Positions 1-9,835 of a stretch of DNA of 64,000 bases are shown here, piece by piece. Positions within the stretch are counted from its first letter, which is position 1, and every line of letters begins with the position of its first letter. The stretch is from Siphonodentalium dalli (Eukaryota > Mollusca > Scaphopoda > Gadilida > Siphonodentaliidae), in assembly GCA_032622095.1 (NCBI GenBank), contig CP136067.1:42947549-43011548 (forward strand). The letters are read 5' to 3'. The position numbers and the translations under genes were made by a program. The notes under the pieces were generated by a model, which saw only the letters and a program-made list of their open reading frames with translations, made no database searches and was not told the origin of the DNA.

Positions 1-292
1 TATTTATTAAGGAACAGGAAATCAGGTTTTGACAATGCAATATATTACATGTACCTGAGTTATTTTTTTTCAACGTTATAGAGTTCCCCGACAGAACATC
101 AACAATTTCACAGGTTTTGACTGGTGGAATATGATTTCTACCGGCGTAGAGATAGTAGAGATTCATGGCATCATCTAACCAGGGGCGTGGCTAAAAGGGT
201 CTTTGTTGTTTGATAACAAATACCATACTTTCTAATTTCACGATTACAAATACCATACAAATACTTTTTAGCCCAGTATTTGATTACAAATA

Positions 293-424
293 CAGTAATT
301 CCCTAAATAATCGACTACTGAGAGCTTTCCAATGAATGGCAACAAGCCATATTTCCGACTAAATCCTGAAAAATTACCCATAATTCTGCTGTGGTTAAGG
401 AGTTAATTATTTAGGGCATTACTG
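293..424. mobile_element. Mariner/pogo-like MITE, internally deleted copy
   Basis: The element begins CAGTAATTCCCTAAATAATC and ends in ATTACTG, with TA on both sides (291-292 and 425-426). From 320 on it matches the right arm of the palindromic MITE at 18730-18942, and its first ~27 bases match that element's left end, so most of the left arm is deleted. CAGT termini with TA target sites are typical of the Tc1/mariner-pogo group. No coding capacity. Confidence 0.7.
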
Positions 425-734
425 TAAACTACTTTTCAAAAAGTAATCAAATATTTGTTGATTGCATCCCATTGCCTCGATGAAATCATTGAGGCATGGC
501 ATATACATTTTAGTATAGTTTATTTGAAACATATAAACATGAAAAGTCAACATGAAAAATGAAATTAGAACAAAAGACATAGTACAAAGGATAAAATCAC
601 ATCAAAGATGAGTTCATCGTCGGCGGTTATTACATTTCTCTGTGATGAGATTTTGAAATGTCTTGTCAGACTTTCTACAGCGGTCTGGAAAGACTATCTT
701 CCCGGCTACACTGAACAGCCTTCCGATTGCATGG

Positions 735-1240
735 GCCACGGTGGGCAATCACGTGGTTTCGAGTTGATGAGTATCACGAATTCAAAATGGCCAAGTTGAT
801 CGAAAACGCGACCAGAAACGATGAAAAGGGTAATGAACTAGGATAATGATATATTACATAGTATTTTGCCAGCTACGAGCAGATGCTATACTATATTTCA
901 AACCAGCTGATACATCAGTTGTGTCCAAACTCACAGTTGTTTGCTCTAACATTCAAACCAAAGTTGTCGGTCGAAGGATTCTCCTAGTTTTATGGACTTG
1001 TGTATTCACGAACCAACGCCTGGCAACTTTGGTCAGAATGTTATAGAAAACTATACTGCGTATTTCTGAATAAGTAAGGTATCAACTTGTTTTAAAAATA
1101 AACTAGCATATACTCGTAACAGTCAAAATGCTATGTTTTGTGTCAGTTCCTCATATATTATGTTTTTGTGCGTCTGTACATTTTGAATGCGTGGTACTCA
1201 CCAAATTTGAAACCACGTGATTCCCAACCGTCATGGGGCT
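735..1240. repeat. Imperfect inverted-repeat element
   Basis: The sequence at about 735-790 (around CAATCACGTGGTTTCGAG) recurs in reverse complement at about 1190-1240, so roughly 500 bp is bounded by ~50-bp inverted repeats of about 75% identity. The inner part (985-1225) also belongs to a repeat found inverted at 12870-13110. No clean target duplication was found. Probably an old non-autonomous DNA element. Confidence 0.45.
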
Positions 1241-1505
1241 GGTGATGCGGGCACGCGCATTATAGTCGATATGCAAATACCCCATCCCTTACCATAATTT
1301 GAGCGAGACACTCAAAAACCCTGCTACGTTTGGGTTTTCGTTTCCCATTCAAAAATATAAATAGATTAAATACTTCTGCATTTGTATTATTTTTTAATCA
1401 CATTGTCGTCTGCTCATTTTTCATGAACACCCCTCCAAAAGAATATAGACCATTCCAGTGTAGACTTTTATAATTGATGGGAGAATCCATTTAGTATAGA
1501 AAGCG
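985..1505 (+). repeat. Dispersed repeat, left arm of a 12-kb-apart inverted pair
   Basis: 985-1225 matches the reverse complement of 12870-13110 at high similarity (shared stretches around CATAATATATGAGGAACTGA and TGACCAAAGTTGCCAG). 1445-1503 matches the reverse complement of 12645-12700 (GAGAATCCATTTAGT). The order of the two blocks is preserved, so the two regions are inverted copies of one unit. The left copy is interrupted at its end by a 494-bp MITE. Confidence 0.55.
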
Positions 1506-1509
1506 TTAA

Positions 1510-2003
1510 AGGTACGGGAGGCCTTGGTGGTGGGTATGCTGTGAAAATATTTCCACCGGTCAAAAACCGCCACAAACAGAAAGAATATTAAAATGTAGAC
1601 ATACTTTGTCCGTATACAAATAAGAAATATCGCATAAACAGTATTTTATTGTCATATGCTTGACCATTGTTATGTAAACAAAAGCATAAAACGTTACTTT
1701 CCTGGTGTTTGTTTATATTATGATGGTAAACATAAAGAGCGTTCTTTGTTGCTGAATTCATGATATGGAACGAATAAAGAGCGTTTATATCATGTGTGTG
1801 ATTAGCCAGTAACACTGTTCTGCCTTCTGTAACACAATCAGGCTCTTGCTTAGGTAAAATATAGTAGGTCTTTATGATAGCATGCTGTTTACGCGATGAT
1901 CATGGTATATATGAACAAAACTGTATGCGTTTTAATGTTTTTCTGTTTACGGTGATTGAAACAAATATGGATATTTTCGACAACTATAAGGCCTCCCGTG
2001 CAT
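1510..2003 (+). mobile_element. 494-bp TTAA-target MITE, copy 1
   Basis: The ends are AGGTACGGGAGGCC and, inverted, GGCCTCCCGTGCAT, flanked by TTAA at 1506-1509 and 2004-2007. A second copy in the opposite orientation, also 494 bp, lies at 39202-39695, where an empty site is available for comparison. TTAA target duplication is seen in piggyBac and Kolobok elements; the family is not resolved. No real ORF. Confidence 0.85.
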
Positions 2004-2852
2004 TTAAACATTGGTAGGGAAATTATAGTATATTATTCACAAATCAATCTCAAACTATTTTCGGTCTGAAATATCGTTGTCGTTTAGACATGAACATTTC
2101 TAATTGCATGTTGAATGTTGAAACTGTTGATCAAAATGGGGGGGGGGGGGTGGCGGATATTACAAACCACTGCGCTATGTCCTCGATGGCCTGCATGGCT
2201 ATACTTGGGGGGGGGGGACTTAAGAGTGGACCAACTCTATATATCCTCAAAATTCCCAAAGTGGTATGTTTATGGAATGTTACCTCACCCCCGCCAAAAA
2301 TCGGGTCTATCGGAAATGGAATTATGCCAATCTAATGTACTATATAATACTGATTACGAGACTGAGAGGTGAGCGGCCAGGACACACACCATGGCACATT
2401 GGCCGTATTTAAGGAGTTTAATAGGCGATTTTTATATGTCACATGAAAGGTTAGATTATATGCTACAAGATAGGCCCTGTCAAATAGTTGGAAAGTGGTG
2501 CGGTAACCATGGGAACTGACTCAAAAAAAAGGTGACAAGACTTTCATGAAATTAGAAATAATTGTAGCCAATATTTCAATAAAATAGAGTTTATGTTATA
2601 CTGTTCCACAAGAATGAGGACTAAATGTGTGCTGTGTTTCGATAGGCTCATTTCCGAACAACCCTGTGCATTCAGACTTCATTCGCTTCTCTTTTTAATG
2701 TTTTTTCTAAAACAAATCGTCATTTTGGTGTGATTTAAGTGTATTGTTTATGAGAAACTGGTGAAAATTAGAATCACAATGGTTTTTTAGATAGACAATT
2801 TATCCATGCGAATGTAATGTTATTTGAATTGAGGCATGTGTGGGAAGCCGTC
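2004..2852. other. No gene seen; two long G tracts
   Basis: There is no coding signal or recognised repeat here. It contains a 13-G run (2138-2150) and an 11-G run (2207-2217). Short ORFs across these runs are artefacts of the homopolymers. Confidence 0.5.
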
Positions 2853-3980
2853 GACTGAGGTATGTATGTCGAGATGCTAGAAAGATTTGTACCTTCCACG
2901 TGATGCTTACTTGCTGTCACACGAATATATTCTGTAGAACAGTAGGTTAGACATGTGCACCCGGCAATATGAATAAGTACAATGAACAAATCAATCCAAT
3001 CCATAAGGCACACGGTTTGCTGAACTGCACTTTGAGAAGCTTGGCACGACATTGTTTGCGATGGAGTATTTTACGTCATGACTGCCATATCGGCAATAAT
3101 AACGCAGACTCGTCGTATCGCTCGTGAATTCATAGACTGTATAGCTGTGTACTCGTCCCAACAAAAACATCGTCACTTCCGATAATTCCTTTGTATTGTA
3201 GAAGTAAAGAGCACAAAACAGATCGAAATCTACGTTTTTAATGTCCGATATCGTACCCGCGTTTCACGTTTGTACGCGCTCAAAAATCCCGGTACCCGCA
3301 GTCAAGACGGTTTCTCTATATCCCCAAATTGGCAGACGACACATTGCATAATCGAAGTTCCCAATGGGTGTACATCACAATATTCCCAATTCACCATTTG
3401 GGAACTTCAATCTCAGTCCATTTCTATAGCAGATGAGGCGATGCATAATGAGGTCTTTGCGGGATAGCTGCACTAAATTCACCCTCTGGAGACCTCACTC
3501 TGCAAATTACAGGCGCACTAAACTCAGACTTGCGTTGACTGAGGTACGTCATGATGCTAGAATAAAATTGTACCTCACACGCGATGCTTACTTCAGATCG
3601 TACGAATATATTCTGTGGAACACGATAAGCCAACTTGAACAGAGTAGGTTAGACATGTGCACCCGGCAATATGAATAAGTACAATGAACAAATCAATCCA
3701 ATCCATAAGACACACGGTTTGCTGGCACGACATTGTTTGCGATGAAGTATTGTACGTCATAACTGCCATATCGGCAATAATAACGCAGACTCGGCGTATC
3801 GCTCGCGAATTCATAGACTGTAGATGTGTACCCATCCCAACAAAAACACCGTCACTTTCGATAATTCCTTTGTATTGTAGAAGTAAACAGCACAGAACAG
3901 ATCGGAATATATACGTTCTTAATGTCCGATGTCGTAACCGCGTCTCACGTTTGTACGCGCTAAAAATTCCCGGTACCCGT
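2853..3980 (+). repeat. Diverged direct repeat, two ~450-bp units
   Basis: Unit 1 (about 2853-3299) and unit 2 (about 3535-3980) are collinear with small indels, and share stretches such as GTTAGACATGTGCACCCGGC and ATATCGGCAATAATAACGCA. The ~235-bp spacer is unrelated. Unit 2 runs into AATAAA plus repeated ATTCTG, a tail like those of some non-LTR retroelements, so the units may be 3' ends of a plus-strand retroelement. No reverse transcriptase motif is visible. Confidence 0.65.
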
Positions 3981-3984
3981 GGCA

Positions 3985-4017
3985 CAGAAATAAACTATTC
4001 TGATTCTGATTCTGTAT
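3985..4017 (+). repeat. Retroelement-like 3' tail (ATTCTG)n
   Basis: An AATAAA-type signal is followed at once by three near-perfect ATTCTG units. CR1-like LINEs and their SINEs end in short tandem tails of this kind, so this is probably the 3' terminus of the upstream repeat unit. No target duplication was identified. Confidence 0.4.
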
Positions 4018-4182
4018 TGTACAGCAAAGTGTATTATTTTCAATGGAAGGGGAATTACTCTATATCTTAGTTTGAATTATGTTGCATTCTGGGGGCGAGA
4101 GGTGGAAATATTTTCATGATTTCAGAACTATACATCAAGGCACTATAAAAATAATCGGTGATTCGAAAATTAAGTGGGCCTT
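4018..4182. mobile_element. Partial MITE with AAGGCCCACTTAATTTTCGA end
   Basis: It ends in the reverse complement of AAGGCCCACTTAATTTTCGA (4163-4182), the terminal repeat of the complete-looking element at 61172-61466. The inner part also matches the inside of that element (TATTATTTTCAATGGA-type stretch). The left terminus is missing or replaced by the retroelement tail before it. Confidence 0.45.
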
Positions 4183-4596
4183 TAATGTATTTTACAGCAA
4201 ATAAAGGTCACATCACGAGGTGTATTTATCGATAAATGCCCGAATTAGTGAGATTATTTCTGACAATACCAACGCAGAATTCATTATAATCGTATTAGAA
4301 AATAATGACACACTGGTACCGATGAACTAGATTGCAGATAATGCCCCGAAACTCTGCTCTGTCAGATATGCTATTTATTCCTTGTTTTTAGCAACGTTTA
4401 TGTATTTTGGTCACGGGACTGAAGCGTACAAGTGACAACGAGTCGTTTTTATGCCAGCTTGATGATACAATATGGATGGCATTCATATTAATATCTATAT
4501 AATTAACTGGATTGTTGCATTAAATTTACATCTCCAAAACTTTGAACATTTTGACTATTGTTCCACATCTGGGTACCCGATTAATATGTTCTCATT
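4183..4596. other. No gene or recognised repeat
   Basis: AT-rich sequence between MITE debris and the left end of the 6.9-kb transposon. I see nothing supportable here. Confidence 0.5.
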
Positions 4597-4975
4597 TAGT
4601 AGAGTCATTAAGGGAAAAAATCGTGCACTTTCTGATAAAAGCGTGAAACTTTGCATACATGTAGGTTGGTGGGTAAAAAAAAAATCCCCCCCTTGTTGCC
4701 AACTTTTTGGCCCCCGGAACGGCAGCCATCTTGGATTTTCAAAATGGCCGCCATGAAATTTCCTAAAATGTCTTTTATGGGTTGATACAAACAAAATTGA
4801 GGTGTTTTGGGATATGTTATGGTGTGATTATAATCAGAACACATTATATTGACATTTAAACAAACATTTGTCACCATTTAAACCAATTTAATGCAGAAAA
4901 TTTCAGTTTCTATCTCAAATTTTTTTTTAAACTCAATTTTTCTCTAAATTCTCAAAATTTTCTCCAAAAAAGTGA
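4597..4975 (+). repeat. Left terminal inverted repeat of the 6.9-kb transposon
   Basis: Reverse-complement match to 11145-11523 over the whole length with scattered substitutions. It includes a C run next to a poly-A run (4676-4693) and CCATCTTGGATTTTCAAAAT. Homology fades inside about 4975. Confidence 0.8.
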
Positions 4976-5090
4976 CAAAAATAAAATTTTACGTACTGTT
5001 TGTTGAAGCAAGTACATCACAACATCTTTAGTTACAAACCTACTTTACTAAGAATTTAAGAATAGATACAATCATTGCCATTGACTTATT

Positions 5091-5096
5091 TTTATT
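5091..5096 (-). terminator. Candidate poly(A) signal of the transposon gene
   Basis: TTTATT on the plus strand reads AATAAA on the minus strand, about 145 nt after the stop codon of the downstream half of the gene. Position and spacing suit a polyadenylation signal, but the region is AT-rich. Confidence 0.35.
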
Positions 5097-5240
5097 TGGC
5101 GAATTTTCTCAATAATTGTGCATATTTTTTCTAAATATATCTAGATCAGTCATCAATTATTTGACATTTATACATCATGTATTGTTTGTTACCAATGGCA
5201 TAATCTATAGTAACACAATTGTATTATACAAACCACAACA

Positions 5241-7754
5241 TCACTGTTCACAATCACAATCACCACCACATAAGCATAGTTCAGTGCATTTAAGCTGTGA
5301 CGCATTACACTTGCATCGACCACTCTTGCATCCCTTCTTGCAGCCACATCGTATCAGTTCATAGCATGATGAGGCAGCTTCGGGTAGTTTAGTCCAAAAT
5401 GGCTTATATCCCACATCAGTTAGACACCAACCCCATTCGCTAGGATTTGGCAATACTGGTGCAGGCAGTAGAGCGTTCGACCATACAAATCCTGCTTGAT
5501 ATGTTGCACGTCGGATATGCTGTTCCAATGCTGCTGCAGTTGGTGGTATATGTTCAATGGATTTATTCCCCTGAGAAAAGAGAATTCTACGAGCCTCATC
5601 GACGTTCTCTGCCGTACACACTTTACTGTATAAGAAGATCACAAACTGTTGAATCATCTTAATGTTTTCTTTACTCAGTTCGGCTGGTTGAGAAAGTAAA
5701 CATATGAAGACAGTCGTGATTTCCGGATATGTTTCCCATGTCGACCAGGCTGATTTTTTGCCATGAGAGAGGAAGAATGATGTCGTATCACATCCTGTCA
5801 ATGCGTGGAACATCGGAAGGGCTTCCGCTTTATTACCAAGATTGTCCACTATTGAATGGACAGGATAGTGCTTGATGTTGATTCCAGTTCCGAATTCAAT
5901 CCATAGTTCTTCTAAGTTAAGATATTTAAAAAGACCTATAGCTAGAACAACAACATCGGTGTCTACTGTGCGGATGCTAACCTTCTTTATTCCTGTATCA
6001 CCACAGTGAGCTGCATGCAGAAGAATCCTAGTGTCGGCCTCTTCGTGTGTACATGGCTGAAGCAATTCTAAATCGGAGAGTTGTTTCGATTGTGCGGTTA
6101 CCACCATTTGCTCCTTTGTACTCACTAACATCTTACTATCCGATCCTAGTATGGACGACTGGATACATTCGGAAAGAAAGTGGAAAAGCTCCTGCTTGTT
6201 GGAATTGATTCGCAGAAAACTTGCCCAATTTGTTGGCATTGGTCCATTTGGCGTTACTCTTTGCCTTTGAATCGAACAATAATTGGACCTTTTTTCTCTT
6301 GTGGATTCTTTTAGGCTGTTCTCAATGTATCTGTCCCAAACCACGTCGACTCTGCTTACATATTTCAAATGTGCGTGGACATACGGCAGGAATACATTGT
6401 TGGCATAATCGACAAATGTTCGTGAACGTCCAGGTTTCAGCATGTGGATGACAGCTGCTCCATCGAATATCTTGGCGTCAACGACCGGGGTCTCCTGGGC
6501 TGGTGACAAATCAAAATCAAGACACGGAAGAAGGTGAGACTTTCCGCCTTGACGTAGATTCCCCATGTCAGATAATGATGGCGGATATGGCTGGTTTTCA
6601 TGTGAAAAGAAATTCACAAGACCTCCATGTCTTGCCTGGCATGCAATGTATAGTCGAGAAAACAAAGTGCAGTTGGTCCTCAGTGAGAGCACTTGTTCCT
6701 TATGTTTACTTTTCTTCTTTGCTGTAGCTTTGTTGAAGAGTTGTAATTTGTTTCGTGGAATGGATTCTGTGATGGCATGATTGTCAGAATCCTGCAAGCA
6801 GATGTCGATAAATTGCTGACATTTGTCCATTCCGATATTTTCAACTTCCTTTACCGAATTCACGACATCTTTGTTCATCATCACCTGCGTGTCCAAAGTG
6901 ATTAGCTCGCCACTGTCTTCAAGAAATGGATTTCCATTGTCCCTTATCACATCTGTCAGCTTTTGAACATCTTTGGCAAAGCGGTTCTGTGTCGATGTAT
7001 TTTGTTCATGGTGTCTATATTCGATTCTAATGTTGTTTCCTCCCTCATACTCCTTTATTAATCGGCATATTTCCGGGCCAGCGACCATCCACCTTTCCAA
7101 AGCAATCTCATTCTCTGTTAGTCCAATCGCACCACCGTCTCCTTTTACAATCTTGTTTATTTGCTCATGGCATTGATCCACAAACATCGCAGAAAAAGCA
7201 TGTTCAGATTTTCGGACAACGAATTTCCCGGCCATAAATTCTTTGTTGATCTCTGCATGTTTTTCCTTCAAGGTGACCATGTCCCGAACATGGATGGGAA
7301 GCCATCGGCTGTAGTGTGTGTGGTCGAGAGCAAACATCCATGGGAGGAATTTCTTCAAAATCTCTACATATAATTTAAAGTCAGCATCCCTTATCGATCT
7401 GATAAATTGCAAATGCATTAGCTCCAATTCGATGACTCGTGACCAGTACAAGAACTGTGGCTGTGCACAGCACTGCTTGATGTTCCATTCTGTAAACGGC
7501 ATAGGACTTTCACCTTCCTGTAGAGTGTCCATGTAGGTTTGGTATGCTTCGTTTCGTAGAATGGAAAAGCTGACTGCGGTGACCTGATGAGCATATCTGG
7601 AGCGTGTTACCTGGGAACCAGACAGTAGTGCATCCGCTCTACCGGAAGTGGTAATGTCAGCTTTATCTAACATTGTAGTCCAACCACTCCCATTCAACCA
7701 GTCACATAGTAAAGACACGAGGTTCATTTCGATGTGGAGTCCTCCCATCATCAC
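5241..7754 (-). CDS. Transposon protein, C-terminal part: XPG/FEN-like core and CXC motif
   Basis: Downstream 837 codons of a gene broken by a frameshift. The visible Met is not the true start: the same frame reads upstream without a stop through a W-P-E-S-L-G-E-D-K segment into the region at 7821-7834. Around residues 571-575 is EADTR, near 598-601 DTDV, and near 652-657 GCDTTS. These three acidic clusters, in this order and spacing, resemble the E/D..DxD..GxD metal-binding residues of XPG/FEN1 nucleases, so a divalent-metal nuclease fold is inferred. The last ~33 residues contain ten cysteines in CxC, CxxxC and similar spacings, like a tesmin/TSO1 CXC DNA-binding motif. Multi-copy invertebrate proteins with a G-G-(L/F)-H-x-E-M segment and the GCDT motif are familiar to me. 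It lies inside matched TIRs, so its likely role is transposition. Confidence 0.75.
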   Translation of the reverse strand: MMMGGLHIEMNLVSLLCDWLNGSGWTTMLDKADITTSGRADALLSGSQVTRSRYAHQVTAVSFSILRNEAYQTYMDTLQEGESPMPFTEWNIKQCCAQPQFLYWSRVIELELMHLQFIRSIRDADFKLYVEILKKFLPWMFALDHTHYSRWLPIHVRDMVTLKEKHAEINKEFMAGKFVVRKSEHAFSAMFVDQCHEQINKIVKGDGGAIGLTENEIALERWMVAGPEICRLIKEYEGGNNIRIEYRHHEQNTSTQNRFAKDVQKLTDVIRDNGNPFLEDSGELITLDTQVMMNKDVVNSVKEVENIGMDKCQQFIDICLQDSDNHAITESIPRNKLQLFNKATAKKKSKHKEQVLSLRTNCTLFSRLYIACQARHGGLVNFFSHENQPYPPSLSDMGNLRQGGKSHLLPCLDFDLSPAQETPVVDAKIFDGAAVIHMLKPGRSRTFVDYANNVFLPYVHAHLKYVSRVDVVWDRYIENSLKESTREKRSNYCSIQRQRVTPNGPMPTNWASFLRINSNKQELFHFLSECIQSSILGSDSKMLVSTKEQMVVTAQSKQLSDLELLQPCTHEEADTRILLHAAHCGDTGIKKVSIRTVDTDVVVLAIGLFKYLNLEELWIEFGTGINIKHYPVHSIVDNLGNKAEALPMFHALTGCDTTSFFLSHGKKSAWSTWETYPEITTVFICLLSQPAELSKENIKMIQQFVIFLYSKVCTAENVDEARRILFSQGNKSIEHIPPTAAALEQHIRRATYQAGFVWSNALLPAPVLPNPSEWGWCLTDVGYKPFWTKLPEAASSCYELIRCGCKKGCKSGRCKCNASQLKCTELCLCGGDCDCEQ

Positions 7755-9835
7755 AAGGATCTTGTCTTCACCAAGACTCTCCGGCCATGTCCATTGTACT
7801 TGTTTTGCAAGTGCATAAAGTGGCGCTGATCAAATACTATAACAGGAACCTGTGATGGATTTAGATATCTTGTAGCATTCGTGACAATGGACATCCCATG
7901 TTTTATCATTGGAATTGATGTCGAACTTTCTCGGAACATCGGAAGTAATGCAGTTAGTGCTTGAGGTCCCATGTATGGTAAGTTCTGACTAGCATGGTAT
8001 GCTGCCCAAGACAGATAATCCTCCGACGCTCGGGCTGATTCCTTAAGTAACACCTGCACTTGATCGATCCATTCCTGTTCTCGTTTTACGTCTTTGTCAA
8101 CCATGTCATGGTTTACCTTGTAGTCGAACTTCTGTGAAGGTGCAACTGTTTTCCGAGTTTTGCATACTGCAGGTACCACTGTATAATACGACGGTAGTGG
8201 TCGAATAAACTTCCCGTCCTTTGAACTCTGATCATCTTGTTGGACAGGAGGCTGTCTGTCGTCTTCTGTTATGCTGCTGGAGGGAAACTGTGTTAGTGTA
8301 ATCGCAGTTCCATGGAATGAATCATGTGCTGATACTGAGCTCGGATTGTGGTCGATGTTGTCAAGGGCACCACACATAAAGACATCTTTCTGGAGCTGAG
8401 GTGGACACACGACTCCGTCCACATGATATTTAGCACATATCTTATTTACAAGTTCATTAGATAAAGTTTGTAATCTGTTGTACGAAACACATAGTCCGGC
8501 ATCGTATAACTTGTCAACCAGTTCACGCTTTCTTGTTTTCGCATGTATCAGAAAACTAAGATACAATGGAAATGGTGTTTCCTTGTCTGTATTGTGGCGC
8601 GTTCCGTGTGTAGATTTAGACCGTTTGACGGAGTTGAACATTAACAACTCGGACATAACTATCGAGATTTGCTCCTTGGTAGAATTTGAATGGCACTGAC
8701 GTTTGATGCTGGAGCCTTCCAAGATCATGCGCACAAGTGCATGGAGAGATGGGGGAACATTACTGACCCCACTTTTATTCTTAAACGATCCAGTGAATTC
8801 ATATTTAGGCCTATTGTCGAAAATCTCATCTCGAACAATTTCAGCTGCACGAACCAAAGTCAAAGCATCCTCATCTCCACTTACGTTAGCCGATTGTTTA
8901 ATAGCACCTCCGATATACTTGTGGAACATGAGAAGAACATCCCTTCCTTCTTGTTCAGCTCGCAGATCTGGTAAATGTGACAACAGACGTTCTTTTAGTC
9001 TCGATGAATGGACACATGCTGATGATTCTGGATCTAATTCCAAGATGCGGGAATTATACAACTTAACAAGTTCCGAAAGTTTGAAGATCGGAACTAGTGT
9101 TTCATTTTTCCTCATATCTTGAATATAGCCAACCAGTTCGCCGAAAACTAGTGAGTCGTTGTTGGTGTAACATTCGGTCTTGGTGTCATTGTCTGCACTT
9201 CTTAATCTGTTACGAAATTTGACCAAGCATGGAAGGTGGTAAACTGCATCAATGGCCACCATGTCCCCTGCAGATAGTTTCGCTAAAAGTCTAGTGTCCT
9301 GTAATTTTGTGGCTCCCATTCTCACGGTTGAATCGATACTTGATGTGGCAGCTGTGTGTAATGTTTCGCCCTCTCCAGATTTGTCACAGAAGAAACATGT
9401 TGGTTTGTCACTTCTTAAAACATCTTTGCTGTCTTGGACACCAGATTTACGTCTCGTCTTCACAGGGCTTTCAGGTGTACACGATGTTGATTTTCTCTTG
9501 TCGACTTTCTTTTGAAGTTTCTCTAACCGAGATTTGCAGAATAATGTGTAGCATGATCTGTGCCACGCAGCGTTGTTGATTTCCATTGTGTGTTCTATCC
9601 CTGTGCCATCATCTAATCTTGGAAGCTTGATGTTGAGAGGTAGTTCACCAAGGTTGTGAAAGCCTTGTATGTTGAGACTGAGTTGTTCATAGCCAGATTT
9701 ATATTTACCATCACGACCATCAGGTCTTGTCAATCTGTCATCGGTATCTCTCTGACAGAGAACACACAAGCTCCAATCTGTCTGTGTAGGTGCATCTTTC
9801 CCTTTAGGCGACACAATTAGATAAGGTGATGCCAT
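7751..9835 (-). CDS. Transposon protein, N-terminal part: zinc-binding modules
   Basis: Upstream 694 codons of the same gene. Near the N terminus is CVLC (C24, C27) paired with HRSC/FC at about residues 107-115. A second pair is CFFC (about 147-150) and HLPC (about 203). This suggests two CxxC...HxxxC zinc-binding modules that could bind TIR DNA. The middle (about 290-530) has no motif I recognise. The ATG at 9835 has a good context (CACCATGG), and a splice-acceptor-like TTTTGTTTTTCAG lies just upstream, so a 5' exon is possible. The final ~30 codons of this frame are probably spurious: family resemblance (a D-Q-P-L-Y-type motif) moves to the other frame at about 7821-7834. The 4-base overlap with the downstream ORF is an effect of the frameshift, not an operon-like arrangement. 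Confidence 0.7.
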   Translation of the reverse strand: MASPYLIVSPKGKDAPTQTDWSLCVLCQRDTDDRLTRPDGRDGKYKSGYEQLSLNIQGFHNLGELPLNIKLPRLDDGTGIEHTMEINNAAWHRSCYTLFCKSRLEKLQKKVDKRKSTSCTPESPVKTRRKSGVQDSKDVLRSDKPTCFFCDKSGEGETLHTAATSSIDSTVRMGATKLQDTRLLAKLSAGDMVAIDAVYHLPCLVKFRNRLRSADNDTKTECYTNNDSLVFGELVGYIQDMRKNETLVPIFKLSELVKLYNSRILELDPESSACVHSSRLKERLLSHLPDLRAEQEGRDVLLMFHKYIGGAIKQSANVSGDEDALTLVRAAEIVRDEIFDNRPKYEFTGSFKNKSGVSNVPPSLHALVRMILEGSSIKRQCHSNSTKEQISIVMSELLMFNSVKRSKSTHGTRHNTDKETPFPLYLSFLIHAKTRKRELVDKLYDAGLCVSYNRLQTLSNELVNKICAKYHVDGVVCPPQLQKDVFMCGALDNIDHNPSSVSAHDSFHGTAITLTQFPSSSITEDDRQPPVQQDDQSSKDGKFIRPLPSYYTVVPAVCKTRKTVAPSQKFDYKVNHDMVDKDVKREQEWIDQVQVLLKESARASEDYLSWAAYHASQNLPYMGPQALTALLPMFRESSTSIPMIKHGMSIVTNATRYLNPSQVPVIVFDQRHFMHLQNKYNGHGRRVLVKTRSL
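7821..7834 (-). other. Frameshift joining the two halves of the transposon gene
   Basis: The upstream frame reads ...V-F-D-Q and the downstream frame continues L-Y-A-L-A-K-Q-V-Q-W. The family motif as I remember it is D-Q-P-L-Y. The 5 bases between GATCAG and CTTTAT are where 3 would be expected, so two bases are extra or one is missing. Either the copy is dead or there is a sequencing error. Confidence 0.65.

Noticed and set aside
2090-2372. ORFs across the G runs near 2.1-2.2 kb
   Set aside because: Homopolymer-driven frames with no similarity to known motifs.
7751-7754. ATGA overlap of two long ORFs as translational coupling
   Set aside because: Coding resemblance changes frame about 70 bp before the overlap, at 7821-7834. 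The overlap is a consequence of one frameshift in a eukaryotic gene.
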